Assembly: GCA_009691845.1 (NCBI GenBank)
Contig: SIAJ01000011.1
Location: 36,332-100,331, forward strand
DNA: 64,000 nt
Reading direction: 5' to 3'
Source of the DNA: Gemmataceae bacterium
GTDB lineage: Bacteria > Planctomycetota > Planctomycetia > Gemmatales > Gemmataceae
Shown here one piece after another: positions 61,617 through 64,000 of this stretch. How positions within the stretch are numbered: position 1 is the stretch's first letter; each line of letters opens with the position of its first letter. The notes below the pieces were generated by a model. That model saw nothing but the letters and a program-made list of their open reading frames with translations. It did no database searches and was not told the origin of the DNA. Position numbers and translations under genes: made by a program.

Positions 61617-62543
61617 TCAATCCCGCATCACGTGTTCGTAACCCCGCGGTTCCAGCGGCAATCGCTGCCCATTTCGTTCGATCTCGTAGCCTTTTGCCAC
61701 AATTTTCCCGATTCGATGCAGCGTGAGTCCCGAAATGGGCTGTTCGCGAAGCAGGCGTTCGCCGTCTTCATGCGAAACGGTAAACACGAGCTCAAAGTCT
61801 TCGCCATCGCTCAGCGCGTGGTCGAGCTCGGGGAGGCCGTCCTTTGCGGCCAATTCCTTGGCCGCATGCGAGATCGGTATCGCATCCGCATGAAGAACCG
61901 CCCCGCAACGGCTCTCCTCACAAATATGATGCAGGTCCTTCGCCAGGCCATCACTGATATCGATCATCGCGTGCAGATCGGCCAACTCGTGCAATCGCGA
62001 TGCCTCACGGACCCGAGGCATAAAATCGAGATGGTGGCCCAGAAGACTCCCGCCGAGCGGCCCGGTGACCATGATCCAATCACCTAACTTGGCCCCCGAT
62101 CGAAGGACCGGGCCCCGTGGGGTGGCCTCGCCCAGCATCGTCACGCTGATGGAAAGCGGCCCATCCCAGCTGTTGGTGTCGCCGCCGACAAGAGGCACGT
62201 CGAACTCGTCGGCGACTTTTCGCATTCCCAGATAAAGTTGCTTGGCAAGTTCTCGGCCGCCATCGCGGGGAAGCCCAACGCTGACGACCGCCGCCGTGGG
62301 GATGCCAGCCATCGCGGCAATGTCGCTCAGATTCACGGCCATGGCCTTACGACCGATCCGAAACGGGCCTGCTTCCGCTAGCCGAAAGCAACTCCCCTCC
62401 AGGAGCATGTCCGTCGTGACGAGAAGTGGGCCAGACGGTGCCCGCAAGACGGCCGTATCGTCGCCGGGGCCGACCAGGACGCCGGCTGATGCGGGAGTCC
62501 GTTTGCGTAGCCAATTGATGTAGTCGAATTCGCCGGAGGACAT
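61617..62543 (-). CDS. thiL: thiamine-monophosphate kinase
   Basis: 308 residues. ThiL phosphorylates thiamine monophosphate to the active diphosphate in the last step of thiamine synthesis. It is a PurM-fold ATPase: VGPGDDTAVLRAPSGPLLVT, TDMLLEG, NLSDIAAMAGIPTAAVVSVG, VGGDTNSWDGPLSISVTMLG, MIDISDGLAKDLHHICEES and a final LSDGEDFELVFTV are all characteristic. ATG 62543 follows AGGAG. The gene is head-to-head with the CobW-type GTPase, 100 bases apart. Confidence 0.95.
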   Translation of the reverse strand: MSSGEFDYINWLRKRTPASAGVLVGPGDDTAVLRAPSGPLLVTTDMLLEGSCFRLAEAGPFRIGRKAMAVNLSDIAAMAGIPTAAVVSVGLPRDGGRELAKQLYLGMRKVADEFDVPLVGGDTNSWDGPLSISVTMLGEATPRGPVLRSGAKLGDWIMVTGPLGGSLLGHHLDFMPRVREASRLHELADLHAMIDISDGLAKDLHHICEESRCGAVLHADAIPISHAAKELAAKDGLPELDHALSDGEDFELVFTVSHEDGERLLREQPISGLTLHRIGKIVAKGYEIERNGQRLPLEPRGYEHVMRD

Positions 62544-62643
62544 GATTGCTCCTGGCTCCCCATCCCCGTTTCGGAGAGGGGAGTAGGAAAACACTCTGGC
62601 ATCATACAACCATGAGTATCCAATGGATTCGGCGAGAACCTTA

Positions 62644-63750
62644 ATGAAACCGGTTCGTTTCGTGATGATCGGCGGCTTTCTCGGGGCGGGGAAGACGACC
62701 ACGCTGGCCCGGTTAGCCCGGCAATACATGGCCGAAGGCAAACGAGTTGGGCTGGTCACCAATGATCAGGCCCAGGATCTCGTGGATACAAAGAGCCTGC
62801 GGGCCCAGGGATTCCTCGTACAGGAAGTACCGGGTGCCTGTTTCTGCTGCAAGTTCGACGAACTGGTGGCCCGTGCTGCGGGTTTCTCTGAAGAAGAGCG
62901 GCCGGACGTGATCCTGGCGGAACCGGTGGGAAGCTGCACCGATCTCGTGGCCACTGTGGTCCAGCCGCTGAAGGACCTGTACTCGGGCCGTTTCGAGGTT
63001 GCACCATATTCGGTGGTTTTCAAGCCAAGCCACGGCTTGCGCATTCTCCGAAACGAGGATAGCGGGTTCTCGCCGAAGGCCGCGTACATCTTCCGAAAGC
63101 AACTGGAAGAGGCAGACGCCATCGCCATCAACCGTGCGGATGAACTCAAGCCAGCGGAATTGGAGGAGCTCAAGTCGCGATTGGCCGAGCAGTTTCCTGG
63201 CACGCCGGTGCTCGTCGTCTCCGCAAAAACGGGGATTGGCTTCGAAGCCTATTCGGAGTTGCTGGCACAGAACGGAGCCTTTGGCCGTAAGTTGCTCGAC
63301 ATCGACTACGACATCTATGCCGAGGGGGAAGCTGAACTCGGTTGGCTGAACGCGAGCGCGCATCTGACCTCGGATCTGCCCTTTGACATCGATCCGTTTC
63401 TCCTGACGGTAATCGAAGGGCTGCGACTCTCTCTTGCCAATCTCGGCGGCGAAGTCGCCCATCTTAAGGTCATTGGCCTGGAAGAGGGGGGTGCGTTCGG
63501 CGTGGCGAATCTCGTGAGCAGCACTACGGCATCGGAACTATCCCTGCCTTCGAACATGAGGGCACGTGAGGCCGACTTGATTGTCAATGCTCGTGTGGCC
63601 ATCGATCCCACCGAGCTTGAACGCGAAGTGCAACGCATCGTCCAAGAAGTGGCAGCCTCCTCGAACGTGAATGTTGAGTTCCGCCAATCGCAAAGCCTGA
63701 GACCCGGACGCCCTACACCGACGCATCGATACGCAAAGGTAAGTTCGTAA
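62644..63750 (+). CDS. CobW/P47K-type GTPase
   Basis: The 368-residue G3E-family GTPase is a metal chaperone or metal-insertase helper. The P-loop is GFLGAGKTTT (11-20). The metal-binding C-x-C-C occurs as CFCC (66-69, GACFCCK). Guanine specificity is in NRADE. The usual C-terminal CobW_C domain is not obvious; instead there is a long helical tail. Zinc, cobalt or nickel are possible partners. ATG 62644 is the family-like start; an alternative lies at 62623. Confidence 0.88.
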   Translation: MKPVRFVMIGGFLGAGKTTTLARLARQYMAEGKRVGLVTNDQAQDLVDTKSLRAQGFLVQEVPGACFCCKFDELVARAAGFSEEERPDVILAEPVGSCTDLVATVVQPLKDLYSGRFEVAPYSVVFKPSHGLRILRNEDSGFSPKAAYIFRKQLEEADAIAINRADELKPAELEELKSRLAEQFPGTPVLVVSAKTGIGFEAYSELLAQNGAFGRKLLDIDYDIYAEGEAELGWLNASAHLTSDLPFDIDPFLLTVIEGLRLSLANLGGEVAHLKVIGLEEGGAFGVANLVSSTTASELSLPSNMRAREADLIVNARVAIDPTELEREVQRIVQEVAASSNVNVEFRQSQSLRPGRPTPTHRYAKVSS

Positions 63751-63794
63751 ACAACGTCACGCACAGTCTGCGTAACTCCAACCGAGGAATGAAA

Positions 63795-64000
63795 ATGTCC
63801 GAAGTACAGGAGCCGAGTGCGGATGATGAGGAAGAGAAGCGTCCTCGCCGTCGCGAGAATCGAGATGAACGACCACGTCGCCGAGACGATGACGACGAGC
63901 GCCCTCGCCGCCGGGATGAACGAGACGACTACGAAGAGCGTCCCCGTCGGCGGCGTGAGCCAGAGATCGGAGCCACAGATTTCCTGATCCCGACGGATGT
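63795..64000 (+). CDS. Arg/Asp-rich N-terminus of a longer protein (partial)
   Basis: The frame begins MSEVQEPSADDEEEKRPRRR and has 68 residues before the window ends. The first 54 are built from repeated units around RPRRRD/E and DDDDER, then the sequence changes to GATDFLIPTDV, where a folded or membrane domain probably begins. GAGGA lies upstream of the ATG. Planctomycetes often have such charged, disordered N-termini on membrane proteins, but the rest is not visible here. Confidence 0.6.
   Translation, partial: MSEVQEPSADDEEEKRPRRRENRDERPRRRDDDDERPRRRDERDDYEERPRRRREPEIGATDFLIPTD

Noticed and set aside
1..64000. CRISPR arrays, tRNA or rRNA genes and transposases
   Set aside because: Reading all gaps, I found no regularly spaced repeats, no cloverleaf-like segment with matching arms, and no transposase or integrase motif.

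Overview
The window looks like a chromosomal segment of a planctomycete, most likely from the Gemmata group. The main evidence is the gene content. There is a cytochrome-c/DUF1549/DUF1553 protein followed by a Tat-exported DUF1501 protein. There are two secreted DUF1080 proteins, a BBP7-type outer-membrane barrel, a very large TPR-secretin, and a sigma factor paired with a zinc-finger anti-sigma protein. Many exported small proteins, GC-rich coding DNA and frequent GTG starts fit the same group. Names rest on motifs read from the translations; no database search was possible.

Layout. 1-2.7 kb: a minus-strand FAD/Fe-S oxidase (cut by the window edge) behind folE. 3.0-7.4 kb: a sigma factor, anti-sigma protein, exported protein and double trypsin-like/TPR protein form a plausible envelope-stress unit. 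7.4-12.9 kb: a CysA-like ATPase, a HEAT/propeller protein, DinB and a CE15-like esterase. 12.9-15.5 kb: a minus-strand run of prfB (with its programmed +1 frameshift), an ExbD-like periplasmic domain, a double heavy-metal-binding protein and tsaE. 15.6-22.3 kb: an SDR, two DUF1080 proteins, ribosomal protein S1, a phosphoesterase, class II aldolase and a Wza-like lipoprotein. 22.2-27.1 kb: queD, a sugar ABC ATPase/permease pair without a binding protein, a 600-base stretch without a clear gene, and an HNH nuclease. 27.3-33.3 kb: a BatA/VWA membrane protein, a PrpD-family protein, a PIG-L deacetylase and a serine beta-lactamase-like hydrolase. 33.4-45.1 kb: a set of exported catabolic proteins. 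45.2-50.7 kb: a lipoprotein joining a FlgI-like domain to HEAT repeats, then smc. 50.8-56.3 kb: a type IIA topoisomerase B subunit, a reductase and the BBP7 barrel. 56.4-64.0 kb: the secretin, thiL, a CobW-type GTPase and an Arg/Asp-rich protein cut by the window end.

The most distinctive non-coding feature is a dense set of long intergenic inverted repeats, about twenty in 64 kb. They fall into several sequence families and often begin or end exactly at stop codons. Some may act as (bidirectional) terminators, but most lack a U-tract, and families recur at unrelated loci, which suggests dispersed palindromic elements. No tRNA, rRNA, CRISPR array or transposase gene was seen.
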